In this document: positions 1 through 13,298 of the stretch, piece by piece | Position numbering within the stretch: the first letter of the stretch is position 1 | Layout of the letters: the number at the start of each line of letters is the position of its first letter | NCBI RefSeq assembly: GCF_040939455.1 | Contig: NC_134107.1 | Coordinates: 9,859,537-9,923,536 of the forward strand | Source: Microcebus murinus | Lineage: Eukaryota > Chordata > Mammalia > Primates > Cheirogaleidae | Reading direction: 5' to 3' | DNA length: 64,000 nt | The notes under the pieces: generated by a model | Told to the model about the DNA's origin: nothing | The model's database searches: none | The model's input: the letters and a program-made list of their open reading frames with translations, nothing else | Translations under genes and position numbers: made by a program

Positions 1-460
1 GCTGCCGTCTCCGCTTGCAGAGGCCGCCGGGGCCGTGAATGGGGAGGGCGCGCCGCCCGGCGGTCCCAGCGCACAGCCGCCCACGATGAGGGTCAACGAG
101 AAATACTCGACGCTCCCGGCCGAGGACCGCAGCGTCCACATCATCAACATCTGCGCCATCGAGGACATCGGCTACCTGCCGTCCGAGGGCACGGTGAGTG
201 AGGGCGGGCGGCGGCGACCCGGGCGGGAGGGCCGCGCACCTGCGCCGCGCGGGGAGGGAGGGAGGGAGCTGGGCGGCGGCGGCGGAGCCTCCCGGGGACG
301 GGGGCGCCCTGTTGGAGGCGCCCACCCGCACGCGTGTGTGCCCCGGGAAGGGCGCGCTGCCGCTGCCCGGGCCAAGTGCATGCACTCCGCCTGCACTCTG
401 CGGTCGGGGCGCGGCGACCACCTAGCCGCCGAACGCAGCGCCTGGGCCGGGCATAGCATG
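1..460. promoter_or_regulatory. CpG-rich island around ANO1 exon 1
   Basis: This stretch is very rich in G, C and CpG, with GC boxes such as GGGGCGCGG and GGGCGGCGG on either side of exon 1, then grades into ordinary GC-rich intron. This is what a CpG-island promoter or first-exon region looks like. No TATA box or transcription start can be fixed, and the main promoter may lie left of the window. Confidence 0.6.
21..193 (+). CDS. ANO1: ANO1 exon 1 (start codon at 86)
   Basis: Coding begins at ATG 86-88 (MRVNEKYSTLPAED...) and runs 36 codons to the donor ACG|gtgagt at 194. These residues form the start of the cytosolic N-terminus. The same frame is open leftwards to the window edge, and an acceptor-like TTGCAG ends at 20. 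The 65 bases from 21 to 85 may therefore be 5' UTR, or in-frame coding sequence if an upstream exon is spliced here. Human transcripts with an upstream exon 0 and an N-terminal extension have been described (from memory). The upstream in-frame triplet at 35 is GTG, not ATG, so the ATG at 86 is the start I choose. The left exon limit is uncertain. Confidence 0.9.
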
Positions 461-1359
461 CCCTCCTGGGCTCTGTCAGCGACCAGCTCGCAGCCGCCTC
501 ACCCTGGGTTCAGAGCCCCTGTGGGAGCGCATGGCTGGGGCCCCCTGCAGGACCTACTCTTCCTGGCCCGAGGCCAGGGGTGCCTGTTGAAGCAGCCAGA
601 GAGGGGGTGGGGGGCTTGGGCTGAGGCCAAGTTGGTGGCCACCCCAGGAAAGTGCTAGCCGCCAGGCCACTGGGCACCATCCTCTGGGACTCCAGCACCC
701 CCACCCCCATTTTGGGGGGGGGGCACCTGCCAGGGGCAGGAGTTGTGCCCAGGGCACTGGGCCCAGCCCAGAACTCTCAATGCCCGGGGCAGCTGGCGGG
801 CGCCGGTCAGTCGAGATTGTTTTCGGCGCTGGCCCCTGCCTCCCCTGGGCACCCAGGCCTGGCTAGAGTGGTGGCTGGGGGCAGGATGCTGGAAGGGAGC
901 CAGTCACGTGGTTGGGGACCCCTGTCCTAAGGTCCCCTACCCCCACCACCCTCCCTGGGGCCAGACCCAGGGGTCATAGAAATCCCTGGGTTGGGAGGGC
1001 AGAATTCATCCACGAGGGGTTTGGCTTAAAGGACAAAAGTTGTCTGAAGAGGATAGAGACGTGGAACCGGCTTGCTCTTGGCAGGAGGGGCTCTGTAGCA
1101 GCACCTTCTGGAACCTAAGAACACAGTCCCCCCCCTTCCTCATTCCGCTACAGCCCCAGCCTGCCTCTCCCCAGGCGTCAGGCCCAGCGGGCTGTTCAAC
1201 CCCGATGGGGTTGCCGTGGCCTGTCCCTCTAGTCTTGGGGCCAGAGGGCCCTCAGGGGGCTGTACTCAGAGAGAGGCAGGGTGGAGCAGGGGCCAGGCTC
1301 CTGCTTCGGGTCCCAGAGTTCCAGGGAAGGCAGGGACTCAGGTCTTCACTGCTCAAGTC

Positions 1360-1420
1360 ACAGTGGGGGGCTCCAGGGGGAGTGGGGGGCTGCAGGGGGC
1401 AGTGGGGGGCTCCTGGGGAA
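1360..1420 (+). repeat. G-rich short tandem repeat
   Basis: Three imperfect units of about 20 bp share the core AGTGGGGGGCTCCAGGGGG with substitutions in the middle. The repeated runs of five or six G could fold as a G-quadruplex on the sense strand of intron 1. Confidence 0.6.
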
Positions 1421-1667
1421 TGGAGCTTGCACAGAGCTGCAGGGGACATTGGGACGGGTGTGAATGGGGAGAGGGTCTGCCTGTGACAGATGGGACTGGC
1501 CTCAGAAGCTCAGGGATCGTCGTTTGAACGAAGCCATGGACCAGGCCATGCTGGGCACCCACAGACAGGGAGGCAGCGAAGGCCCTGCCCATCTGGAGCT
1601 CACTTGAGGAGTGGGGGTGGACATTACCGATGACCCACGACAGTGACAGGGACATTCCATAGTGCTG

Positions 1668-1800
1668 GGCCAGCTGCTGTGTCTTAGCTCAGTTAAGTCT
1701 CATAACATGTGGGGCAGGTACTATTATACAGGTGAGGAAACTGAGGCCCGGAGGGACAGGTGACCTGCTCCAAGTCACCCACCAACTAACAGGACAGCTA
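1668..1800 (-). repeat. MIR-like SINE
   Basis: Contains GGTGAGGAAACTGAGGCCC followed by a diverged CCAAGTCACCC, the reverse complement of the conserved MIR core. Family assigned by eye. Confidence 0.6.
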
Positions 1801-3431
1801 GGAAGGGCCTGAGACAAGGGCCACAGAAAGCCTGAAGAATGGACATTCTGGGGAAGGAGCTAGCTATACCCATAAGGGGTAGGGATGGGACCTTCCAGAG
1901 AAATCACATACAGGCCCAGAGGTGGGAACATGGGGCACCAGTTAGGAGGCACAAGATAATGGTGGTGGCCAAGGTTATGGAGAAAAGGAGGTTGACCAGG
2001 TGAGACTTGACAGCGAATTCGACGTACAATAAGAAATAGAGCCCTTAGCGAACAGGCCCTGGGCTCTGGAGTTTAATTCAGGGACCCGTTGCTTATCCAG
2101 ACTGAGGAATCATCAGTCTCTGGCAAACCCAGGTGAGGCCCACAAAGTCTGCAAAGCGGGAGCTTGGCCCAGAAGGGGCGCACAGCACCCACTGTGGGTG
2201 TGGAGGACTGGGACTGCCGGGAGGAGAAGCATGCTGCTAGTGACATGGCCACAGACAGGCTGGAAGCAGCAGGTCTGGAGCCAGGGCCTGTTGGTGCAGG
2301 GCAGGCAGCACGGCAGGGCGAGCCTCCCAGGGCATCCCCCGCGCGGCTCGAGCCAGCGATTATTGCTCACTCATTGCCCTGAGTCACCCAGCAAAGACCA
2401 GAGGGCGTGGGCTGCACTTCCGAGAGTTCCTGTCCTCTTCTCCGACGGGCACTACATCCGTGCATAAATCAGGCACGGAACAAGCCCAGCCCAGCCAGGC
2501 CGCAGTTCCCAGGCTGTGTCCCCGGCCTCTCCTCCCTCTTCCCTCCCCAGGTCCAAGGATAAAAGTCGCTTGGTTGTTTCTATACAATGAGGTATAAGAA
2601 GAAGCGAAAGCCAGAGGCCAGGCTGGATGCGATTTATTCTGTTAGGTTTTCTTCGTGTTAATCTTTGAGTGTTTCTTCCTTCAAACCGGTGGCTGTCGCT
2701 GGCCTGGGATCTGTGTGCCCCGAACAAGCCCAGACATCCCGGGGATACCTGATTCTCCGGTATCTGCGCAGCGGCTGAGATAAGAGCGTTTCCCTGCTTG
2801 TCCGCCTTTGGGGAAGATCCGTTCGTAGATGCCGGAGTGTGCTCAGTAATCGCGAATTGACATGCGGTGACCTAATTTAAACATTGCTTGGAATAATAGT
2901 GCAGTTTAAAACTGAAGTCCCCCTCTCATCTCTAACTCAAGGAGTCCCCAAACCAAAAGAAATCTTGCAGGTCTCTGATTTCATTGCCCCCGTTTTCTGA
3001 GAAGGTGGGCGTAGTCCATTCCCTTGAGTGATCGCGATGTGTCATTCAGATGTGCGAGTTCAGTTCCTGGAGCTCCAGCTCCAGATAACTGCAGAATAAA
3101 TGAACGCATGGGGTCCCAGGACGGCCTTCAAGGCGGGACAAGGCGTGGACGCGGCGCTCCGCCCCCACCTTTTCCCGAGTTTGGGGGGGAGGCTTGTAGA
3201 GGTGGGTGTGGGCCAGATGAAGGCTGCCCTCTCACCGCTCGCGCCGGGACAGGGCTGCTTGCCAGGAAGGGACCTTTGTCCCTGACATTTTCCCATGTGA
3301 CCTCAGGAAGACTTTTCTCTTCCACCATTTTCCTATCTTCCTTGGGGAAGCTCTTTCCAGGATCACCCCCTGCAAATAGGGAGTCAGGGAGTAACATTCA
3401 AAACACTGTCAGATCTTCCACCACACATTTC

Positions 3432-3806
<375 letters not shown>

Positions 3807-3849
3807 TGACCTAAATCAAAATGTCTTTGTCTACATCTCACAGATGAGC

Positions 3850-3900
3850 AAGGGGGGGGGAGGGGACAGGGGGGACGAGGGCGGGGGGAGGGGGGCGGGC
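3850..3900 (+). repeat. G-run purine tract
   Basis: Successive runs of 3-9 G separated by A, ACA, ACGA or C give more than four G3+ blocks, a canonical G-quadruplex-forming pattern. It is low-complexity sequence with no coding content. Confidence 0.7.
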
Positions 3901-4849
3901 AGAGTTAGGAGGTGTCATGTCTAAGTAGCTAGGCTGGCTGAGCCTCAGCTTCTGTGTCCTGGGAGCTAGTGGCTACTACCTGAGACAGTGACAGCCACGG
4001 CCTGGCCACTACCTGAGACAGTGTGCAAGACCAAGCCTTTGCCGTTCATTCACGCACACTCGCATTCATTCCTCCTGCAGCCACGTGCTCAGTGCCAGCC
4101 ATCACAGTGAGGAAGAGGAAACCCCGTACGCTCAACAAAGGGCCACCAAGGGGTCGCCTCCCCTTTCTTAAGAACCTGGAAAAGACATTCCCAAACTTTC
4201 CTGAGCCCATGCATTGGCAAGTTATGCACAGAGTCTCACCCAACCTACATCTCTCTCAAAGCAGTTTGAGTCTTGGCCTCTTTGCCCCATTCTGCACAAG
4301 AAAAGCACCCCCTCCGCCACTCCACGGAAGGGCTCCGTGGAGTCACGTGTGCCTTCTGTGAGGGCGACTATGGTCCTTGCTGTGTGTCCACCTGCTTAAC
4401 TGTTCCTAAGCCCAGCTCGAAATTGCTCTCCAGACCTGGGGCCCGTGTGGCGTGTAGCTGGGAGACAGCCCACGCTTCCTGTTGAAAGGTTGCTGCCCGC
4501 TCACACTTACCCACGTAGGCTCACCCCACGTGTAAAGCTGAGACCCGAACAGGCAAAGCAGCTGGGGAGCCAGGCCCCGGAGCCTGGCTTAGAGTGAGGC
4601 CAGCCGCCGCACCTGCGCCCCATGCTGCCTGCTGCTGGGCCCGGCGTCACGGCCAGCTCCTGGTGTGACTTAACGTCTGGATCTGGCACTGCCACCATCT
4701 TTCACTCTTGGTCTGCTCTGACCATGAGACTACAGAGCGTCCTCCTCTAGTTCTTTATTCGCGTGTGTCTCCGCTCTCAATTAGAGCAGACTCGTGTTGA
4801 GGGCTCACTGTAGACATGCCAGGTCCTGTTGAGAACTCTTTACAACTGC

Positions 4850-5015
4850 GTGGTCCCCAGCCTCGGGTCACGGCCCGGTACCGATCCATGGCCTGTTAGG
4901 AACCAGGCCGCCCATCACGGCTGGCCTGAGCTCCGCCCCCGCCCCCCATGGTGGAAAAATTGTCTTCCGTGAAACTGGTCCCTGTCCTGGTGCCAAAAAG
5001 GTCAGGGGCCACTGC
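4850..5015. mobile_element. Old hAT-like nonautonomous DNA transposon fragment
   Basis: Starts with GTGGTCCCCAGCCTCGGGTC, continues through GGCCTGTTAGGAACCAGGCC, and ends with TGGTGCCAAAAAGGTCAGGG. These are the two termini of a common mammalian DNA transposon with GTCCCCAAC-like inverted ends. The central part is deleted. I am not sure of the exact family name. Confidence 0.65.
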
Positions 5016-8000
5016 TTTACAGCGCATATTGACACGTTGAATTCCGCCAGCAACCCCACGAGGGAAGGTGTCGTACGTGAGGGGGATCTCAGGGGATACT
5101 GAGGGCCAAAGAGGTTCGGCTCTGTGCCAGGGCTCTCTCAGCCGGTGAGTGGCAGGCAGTGGCCAGGGAGGATGCCCACTCCCGATCAGCTCTGTGCTGC
5201 CTCTCCCTGCTCCGTGTTCGGGAAGGCAGGCACTGTTTCAGCTTTCCCGAAGATCATCAGGGCCTGAGAGTAGGCGGTTCCTCCGCCAGGCCCCGGTGGC
5301 AGTTGTTCTCGGTGAACCTGGTGACCTTTCCTGTCTCGCCTTGGTAGAGAATTGTTGGCTGCGCCCTAGGGTACCCTCGCTGCTCTCTGGCTTGAAGGGA
5401 CCACTCTGGATGTCCTTCTCTTTCCCTGAGAGTCTGTTTGCCCTCCTTGCTCACTATCACCCACATCCCTGCCCACCACGAGCATTTGTGGGGCCCCCAC
5501 GAGGTGCTGAGTCCTACCGGATAGAGGTGTGTTAGGGACAGTCCCAGGCTAGGCCTCAGGGGTCCTGCCATCCGGTGTCAGGACCACTGCGAGTTAGGAA
5601 CCTGAAGGTGCATGGTTCGGAGACGGTCCCAGCTCGTGGAGACCCGGATGGGCCTGCGTGGTCAGCCACGCTCAGATCCCGGCACACGGGGGATCTGCCC
5701 CGTGCCCTGGAAACCAGGTCCAGTTGTGCGGGCTGGGAAGGACAGTGAGCGCAGGCAGGCGGCCGCCCCGCACGTGCAAGGCAGGGCCTGGGACGTCCCG
5801 TCAGAGAGGATGGCCTGGCTCCCACGGAGGCCCCTGGTAAGGACAGAGGAAGCTGGAGAAGGGACAGCAAGGATACAGGGGACAGTCTGAGCCCGCAGCA
5901 GCTATTCCACGGGCCCCGGCTCAGCCTTGTGGGACTGCAGTTCCCCACTTGGAGGACAGGTGTGAGCCCCTGGTGTGCCAGGATGCCATCAGGGTGCCCT
6001 CTGCCCCCTTGAGACTACCTGTCCACCTTGGTGTGACCACCTCCTGCCTTTTGCCGGCTCGTTCCCTGAGCACGGGCCTGTGCCACCCAAGGGCAGCCCG
6101 TGACCCTGCACCCCTCGGACCTTCCTGGGATGCTGAGGAGAGTGAGCGCCTGCCGTCAGGTGGAGCTCAGGGTGGTGGGATGGCCCCCGGGCACCTGGCC
6201 CTGGAATTAGATGGCGAGTCTGTCCTGGGACGTTCTGGACCAGCTTGTGCTCAGCGGAGATGGTCACCAACTCGATTAATCCTCCCGGCCGCCGGCGCTG
6301 CAGCTCGTGTTGTCCTCCCTGCTGGACAGGGGCAGACCCGGAGTCTCAGAGGGTCGAGGACCTCCCCCAGGCCTCAGAGCTGGACAGGGGCCAAGCCAGA
6401 CGCAGACCCAGGTCCAGCCAACTGCAGGGCCTGCCGCAAAGTTCCTGCCCTGCACTGTGCCAGCCCCACCTGCTGCCCAGCTGTCCCTGACGGGCCTGTG
6501 GCCTTGCATCGCCCAAACTGCAAATCGGACAGCTCGCCCAAGTGAGCCTCAGTTCCCCTCACTAGCAAATTGAGAACAGCTTTTGCGTGCTTTTCCCACT
6601 AAAGGCATGCGGGAGCAGCACTGGCTGCAGACGTGAGATGGGGAAGGCCGTGCGTCTCCCACGGCCCATCCGTTGTAGGCCGGGTGCGCCGCCCTCAGGA
6701 GCAGGTGCTCCCCCAGCCTGCCCCTGCGCCCTCCCAAGGCTGCCTGCCCCCCACAGGTGTGGTCCTGGCCCAGAAGCCCCCTGCAGACTTCAGTCGCAGC
6801 GAACAACCTGGGCAGGGCGTGCGCGCAGCATCCAGGCCCTCCTGGGGTCGCCAGGACGGCTGGTCCCTGCGTTGATGTAGTCACAGCCTCCCTGTCCCCC
6901 CACCCTTAATGCCGAGTGTTTGGTCGGGGGTCCTCAGCCCTCCAGCTTCCCCGATGTGCTTTCAGTTGCACACAGCCTGCCACCCCTCAAGTGAGGGGTT
7001 CTTCCTGCCGCTTCTCCTGACCAAATGCCCGGCGCTTTAGCGACCTGGTGCAGCCTGAAGCTGTTCCACGTGCACCTGCACCGACCTTGCAGGCCAGCGA
7101 GGCCCGAGCGCAGCTCTCTCCACCAGCCCCAGGTGTTTGGGGCCCTGCCTGGAGCTGTACGCCGGCCTTGCACGCCATCAGGGAGGACCTTGCTCTTGGC
7201 GGATGCCTGCAGGGGCTGGTGGGACCCTCGGGAGGGGGTGTCTGTGCACAGCTGCAAGAACCGAGCTGGAGGCCAGGTGGCCAGGTCCAGGCAGAGGCTC
7301 AGCCTCAGGGATGGCCACGGGTCTGCAGCTGTTCGCTGGGCTGCATCCGGCGAGGTTTTATCTATTCTTTCTTATTTCTGGAGCCCGGCATGCTGCTTGA
7401 CCTGTCTGCTCTCCACGACCAGCAACATTCCACAGGAGTTCTAGAAACTCAGGTTTGGCCTTAGCGGCAGCCGTGCCACAGGCAGTCGTGTGAACATATG
7501 GCATTTCTGGCCTTTTAAACCAGCCGTTCCGCACCTCATTTGGCCTCCCAGAGTCCTTTAGGCAAATAAGGAATCTGAGATGAGGCAGACCCCATTGGAG
7601 CCCTCCCCCGCGCCCCGGCCTCGGTCACCCCAGGGCACCCACCTGTCCATGCCAGCGGCTCCCTGCCCTCTGCACCCAAACGTCCTCCCACACAGGCAGC
7701 ACATGCAGGGCGGGGGGCGTGTGGGGGAGTTAATGCCCCAGGAGTGACCCCCAGCCAGGGAGGGACCACTGCCCGCAGCAGTGACCGCTTGCTAACCCGC
7801 CTCTCTCAGCCTCCGTCCGTCCGTCTCGCCCTACCCTGGGACCTGGCGTCCAACTCCCAGGTAAAATACTCGACCTCAACCCTTCCCTCCGGTCTGCTTT
7901 GGGAGAACCCAGACTAAGGCAGTGAAGGCCTCACCTCTGGCCACACAGCTCGTTAGTGGCCCTTCGGCCACCCTGACATGACACTGCCTTGGGCGCCGGC

Positions 8001-8405
8001 CGTGAGGTTGAGGTTTGCAGGTGCGCAACCTACGCTTGGCCCTGCTCTGCCCGAGAGCCCGAGGGAGCCCTTCCTGCCGGGTCTCGCCTGGGAGCTTTTA
8101 CGGCAGCTTTCCCCAAGCAGCCAGGCGGCTCCCTGCAGTCCAGGCTGCCGCGCTCTGCAGAGCAGGAGGCCCCTGGGTGACCAGTGTGGGAGATCAGCAG
8201 CGAATGTGTCCCTCTGGAGTGTCAGGTCCACCGAGGCAGGCCCCGCCCACTGTGTGCACGGCTGGGCCTCAGCCCCCGGGACGGTGCCTGGCATGTGGCT
8301 GGCATCGGCAAGCTGGCGAGTGGACGAATGAGGTCCACCGGTTCGACGCCCGCCAGTCACTGCCCACTCGACAGTGACCGCGTCTCTCTCTCCTTCCGCC
8401 CTTAG

Positions 8406-8729
8406 CTGCTGAACTCCCTGTCCGTGGACCCGGATGCCGAGTGCAAGTATGGCCTGTACTTCCGGGACGGCAAGCGCAAGGTGGACTACATCCTGGTGTA
8501 CCATCACAAGAGGGCCTCGGGCAGCCGGACGCTGGCCAGGAGGGCCCAGCACGGGGACGCTGCCCCAGGGGCGCGCAGCGTCAAGCAGGACCACCCGCTG
8601 CCCGGGAAGGGCCGGCCGTCGGACGCAGAGCCCGCGGTGGACTACCACGAGGACGACAAGCAGTTCCGCAGGGACGAGTACGAGGGCAACCTCCTGGAGG
8701 CCGGCCTGGAGCTGGAGCGGGACGAGGAC
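8406..8729 (+). CDS. ANO1: ANO1 exon 2 (residues 37-144)
   Basis: The acceptor CTTAG precedes 324 nt (108 codons, phase 0 at both ends), and the donor is GAC|gtaact. It encodes the cytosolic N-terminal region: LLNSLSVDPDAECKYGLYF, then KVDYILVYHHKR, a variable hydrophilic stretch (AQHGDAAPGARSVKQDHPLP and following), and the conserved YHEDDKQFRRDEYEGNLL ending in LERDED. Compared with my memory of human ANO1, the variable stretch after PGKG is three codons shorter. Most substitutions fall there, while the flanking blocks are nearly unchanged. A 231-residue antisense ORF across this exon is a GC-content artefact. Confidence 0.96.
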
Positions 8730-9039
8730 GTAACTATCCCAGCGCTGTGGTTTGCGGGGGCGGGCGGGGGTCTCGCTCTGGCTTTGCGCTGTTCTTAGAG
8801 AAGGGAGGGCCAGATGAGAACGCCGCCCTTCTCAGGAAGGCGGGGTAGAAATTGCTTCTGAACAGCCTTGGGGGGTCCCAGACCACCCCTGGGGGTCACA
8901 TCTGCCCTGGGAGAGGGGCCGGCTGTCACAGCAACGACCTGCAGGTCAGGGCACTTCCTGCTCCGGTCACTTCCTCTCCCGGGAAGAGCTGCCCACCCAC
9001 AGGGAGGACGAAGCTGTCCTGGGGGTCTCTCTCTCCCCG

Positions 9040-9130
9040 GATGGGCTCGGCCCTGCTCAGGCCTCAGTTTCTCGATTGTAAAATGAAGAGATGGGTCCGG
9101 CGACCCCTGGGGGTGTCCCTGGTGCTCTGA
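9040..9130 (+). repeat. MIR-like fragment
   Basis: CCTCAGTTTCTCGATTGTAA followed by AATG matches the MIR core (cctcagtttcctcatctgtaaaatg) with two changes and a short insertion-free match. Confidence 0.5.
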
Positions 9131-10325
9131 AGTCCTCAGTGCCTCTTAACACTGTTTTCTGGAGCTCCTGTCCCTAGCAAAGCCCAACAATCTTTCTAAA
9201 AGAAAGATTTCTGAAGAGAACGAAAGGTGGACCCGCCTGGCATGCCTGGCCGCCACGGTGGTTGAGGGTGCAGCCGTGGGCAGGGAGGGACAGTCACAGC
9301 CTGGCGTAGCGGTGCTTCCTGCCACCGCTCCACTGATTGCTGTGCACCGCCCGGCCAATATCTTAACCTGTCTGTGCACGAGTGCCATTCCTTATGTGAA
9401 TATTGATGGAAAGGCCCTAGCCTAGAGAGCTACTGTGCAGATTAGTCAAGAATCAGCAAAAGTTTCAAAAACATATGAAAAGCATAAAAAAAGTAGTCCA
9501 CAGGTTAACTTAGGAAGCCATTGAGTCAACTGTGAATGTTGAAGATAAAAGTTGGCGTTGTGTGATATTTCAGCCACCGGGACCGCTGTGTCCTTCCGTA
9601 GTGAATGCCTTTGTGATAAGGATGCCTTCTGAGAATTGAGACCAAAAGGCGAGTTAATTAGGGAACCCAGTGTGTAAACTCTGCTTCATGCCAAGTAGAC
9701 ATTACTGGCCCCTGGAAATGACCAGAACGCTCAAGGGCCTCTTTCTCGCCCAGGACGGAGCATCTCTCCGGGCCTCCACTGTCCTCCGGATTGTGAGCCC
9801 CAAAGCAGGGGAGGGCACCTGCGGGAGCTTGGAGGGGGTGGGAGGGGACTTAAAAAGTTTCCATAATCTGGAAGCGATGGTTTGGTCCTAACAAGGATTC
9901 CAAGAGTTTCCGTGGCCTTTGAGGGCAGCAGCCAGAAAGCAATACCTGCCGGAGTTTTCCCTCTCACGTGGTCTTAGACCCCAGCAGGTGCCACGGGGAG
10001 AGACGGGCGGCTGATTCTCGCTGGCTTTTCCCGTCGTTCTGCTGGCCGGCCCTACGGCCTTATGAACAATGCTGCCACCGCGCAGAGTGCGTGTGGCATG
10101 TCACTTTGTAAGTGCAGGGACCACCAGCTCCGTCAGAGGCAGGAGAGGCCGGGGAGGCTCGGCCTGGGAGCTGAGCGGGCGTGGCGTGCCGTGCCTGGGC
10201 CCCGGGGGATTCACACTCTGCCAATGTCCTTCTCCCCTGGCTGCAACCTTCACATCTCGTGCTCCACAGGCATCTCTGACATCTGTCCATTCCAACCGAC
10301 CCAGGCCAGATCCCACGCCTCCTCC

Positions 10326-10480
10326 CTGGCCTTAACGAACTGCCAGGCCTCAGTTTCCCCGTCTGGCAAATGGAGATGACGATAGTATTTACATCACTGG
10401 GTTATCAGAAGTCACCCTTGCGAAGTGCTTAACTCGGAGTTGTGTGGCATGTGGCAAATTCTGTTTGGTTGATACTATAT
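10326..10480 (+). repeat. MIR-like SINE
   Basis: GGCCTCAGTTTCCCCGTCTG, then the expected downstream MIR order: GATAGTATTTACATCACTGG and GAAGTGCTTAA. Confidence 0.65.
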
Positions 10481-11317
10481 TAATGTCAGGCGTTATTGTT
10501 TGTACCGAAGTAGGGGTAGCAGTGCCCAAGGAGGAAAGAACCTTTCCGAGTCTAATTAAATGCTGTCGTAAATATCTTTTTTAAAAAACTTATAGTCTAT
10601 ATTGTGACTTTGAGATAAAAAGCGAACTTGAGGATATTTGTCGCTGTCACAAAAAAAGGGTCATTCCAGTGAGTGACCTCAACATTTCACTGGTGATTTA
10701 GCTTGAGAGCTAAAAGGGGCTTTTCAGCAGTTAATTCTGGCCATGTCAGAAACGAAAGCATGACTGCAGTGTAGGTGAGTCGATCCAAGCTTTCGAAGTG
10801 GCTGAGGTCGAGATGTTTCCACGTCCCTGCTGGAGCCTCTCAGACGGTGAACCGCGTTTCGCGAGGGCCTGCTGGAACCCCCGGAGCTCTCGGCTGAGAT
10901 GGGCTGGCCCCCGAGGTTGCTGGCAGGAGCCAGCGCCTGGGCAGCCTGTTGCTGTCCCAGGGGCGGGCGGGGCCAGAATCTGTTAACAGGCTGTGTGGAC
11001 ACACGCAGCGCGGCGCGAGGTGTGCACAGGGCCCTGCCAGGGCGATTAGCAGGCAGAGCTGTGGCGGTATTTATTTCAGGGGGGGAAGAGAAGCTCTTGT
11101 TAATGAATCTTTCCCGGGGGCGTGCTCGGATTACAAGGAGCGAAGGGCATAAGGTAGCCTCTAAGAATACACAGTTGCATGATCCTACCCAATTTGAAGC
11201 AAAATTTGAGACTTACATGCACTTTTTGGGGAAGAAAAAATCTGTGGAATCTATCAGATATTCAAATACTCAATGACCCTAGGCCACGGCTCAAATTAAG
11301 ACTCAAATTAAGACTTT

Positions 11318-11433
11318 AAAGCTGGTTTCTCAACCTCCCCACCCACCTCCAGCCTTAAAAACCAAACATGTCCCCAGATATTGCCAAATGTCCCTGGGGG
11401 CCCAAACTGCCCCCAGTTGAGAATCCCTGCTCT
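11318..11433 (-). mobile_element. MER5A-like hAT-Charlie fragment
   Basis: Reads GTTTCTCAACCTCCC at the left and AAACTGCCCCCAGTTGAGAA at the right, with AAATGTCCCTGGGGGCCC between. These are the two ends of the nonautonomous MER5A DNA transposon, shortened in the middle. Confidence 0.75.
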
Positions 11434-11805
11434 AAAGGCTGGACAAGGGCAAAGGAAAACAGAGGGCGAGCAAGAGGTGGATAAACAAGTTCTCCTGGTG
11501 GGAGCCAGCCCTGGGGACTGCCTGCGGGCCGCCTCCTGCAGGGGACCAGGCAGCCTCATGGAGGTCACCAGCCACAGATGGGTCCCAGCCTCGGTTCCCA
11601 CGGGGCAGTGCATGACGCTGTGTCGCCCCTGGGCAGAGTGGGCTGTGAGCCTCCCGGGATGGGAGTCCCCCTGCGCTGGCCGTCCTGGCTGGGGCGGGAG
11701 GTTGGACTGGAGCCGCCTGTGATGATGCGTGGCGGGCAGGTGGTGCCCTGGGGGCGGGCCTGGCTGAGCGCACATGGGGCCAGTCCTTAGGAACCAGATA
11801 GCTGC

Positions 11806-12510
<705 letters not shown>

Positions 12511-13169
12511 TGAGATGCCTCCCCGGAGTGGCGGGTCCGGGAGTGGGGTGGCTGGGATGGGGGTGGCTGGGATGGGGCAGGCCAGAGCCTCGTGCTAGAG
12601 GAACCAGCACGAGGTGTGGGGTCGTGGCTGGGGGCAAGGCAGATGGTCTGGGGGAAGTATGAGCCCAACGGTGTCCTGGCCGCCTCACTGCAGGGCCCGG
12701 ATGTGCGCAGAAGTCCCTGGGGGTCCTGTCACAACGCAGGCTCTGATTTGGCAGCCCCGGGGGGGGGGGCACTTGGCCACCAGGGTGCTCAAGACGCTGG
12801 TCCCAGACCATACTTGGAGGGATGAGGGGTATGAGTGGAGGCCTTTTACCCTCGAGCCAGCAGAAGCGTCCCCAGAGCAAGGTCCCCACTGTCCACACAA
12901 GCCCACGGGCCACTCCTCACTACCCCAGAGGAAGCCCAGGTGGGGACCGCAGCGCTGGCTCCCGTGAGCCTGTGGGAGGGCAGAGGGCAGGTCCCCAAGA
13001 TGCCTCCTAGACGCCTTGAAGAGAGACCCTGGGCGGTCAAGAAAGGCTGTGTCACTTTGATCCACAGGACGGCCTTCAAGGTCATTTCACACCAGGGGCT
13101 GGGAGACCCGGAGAATGGCACTGCGGGACAAGAGATGGCAGGAAGGAGGGAGGCCTTGAGGCAGGAGGC

Positions 13170-13298
13170 CCCGAGTTTCTCTCCTCCCTCCTGCTTTCCT
13201 GCCCCCTCCCTCGCTCTGTCTCCCTCTCCCCTTCTGTCTGTCCTCTTTCCCTCTCTCTCCCCCTCTCTCTTTCTTCCCCCACCTCCCTCCCCCTCTGA
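13170..13298 (+). repeat. Polypyrimidine tract
   Basis: About 130 bp almost purely C and T (CTCTCC, CCCTCT, TCTCTTTC blocks). Low complexity; the complementary polypurine strand explains a long antisense ORF here. Confidence 0.8.

Noticed and set aside
7953..8648. 231-residue antisense ORF over exon 2
   Set aside because: Shadow of a GC-rich coding exon; no similarity to a known protein was recognised.
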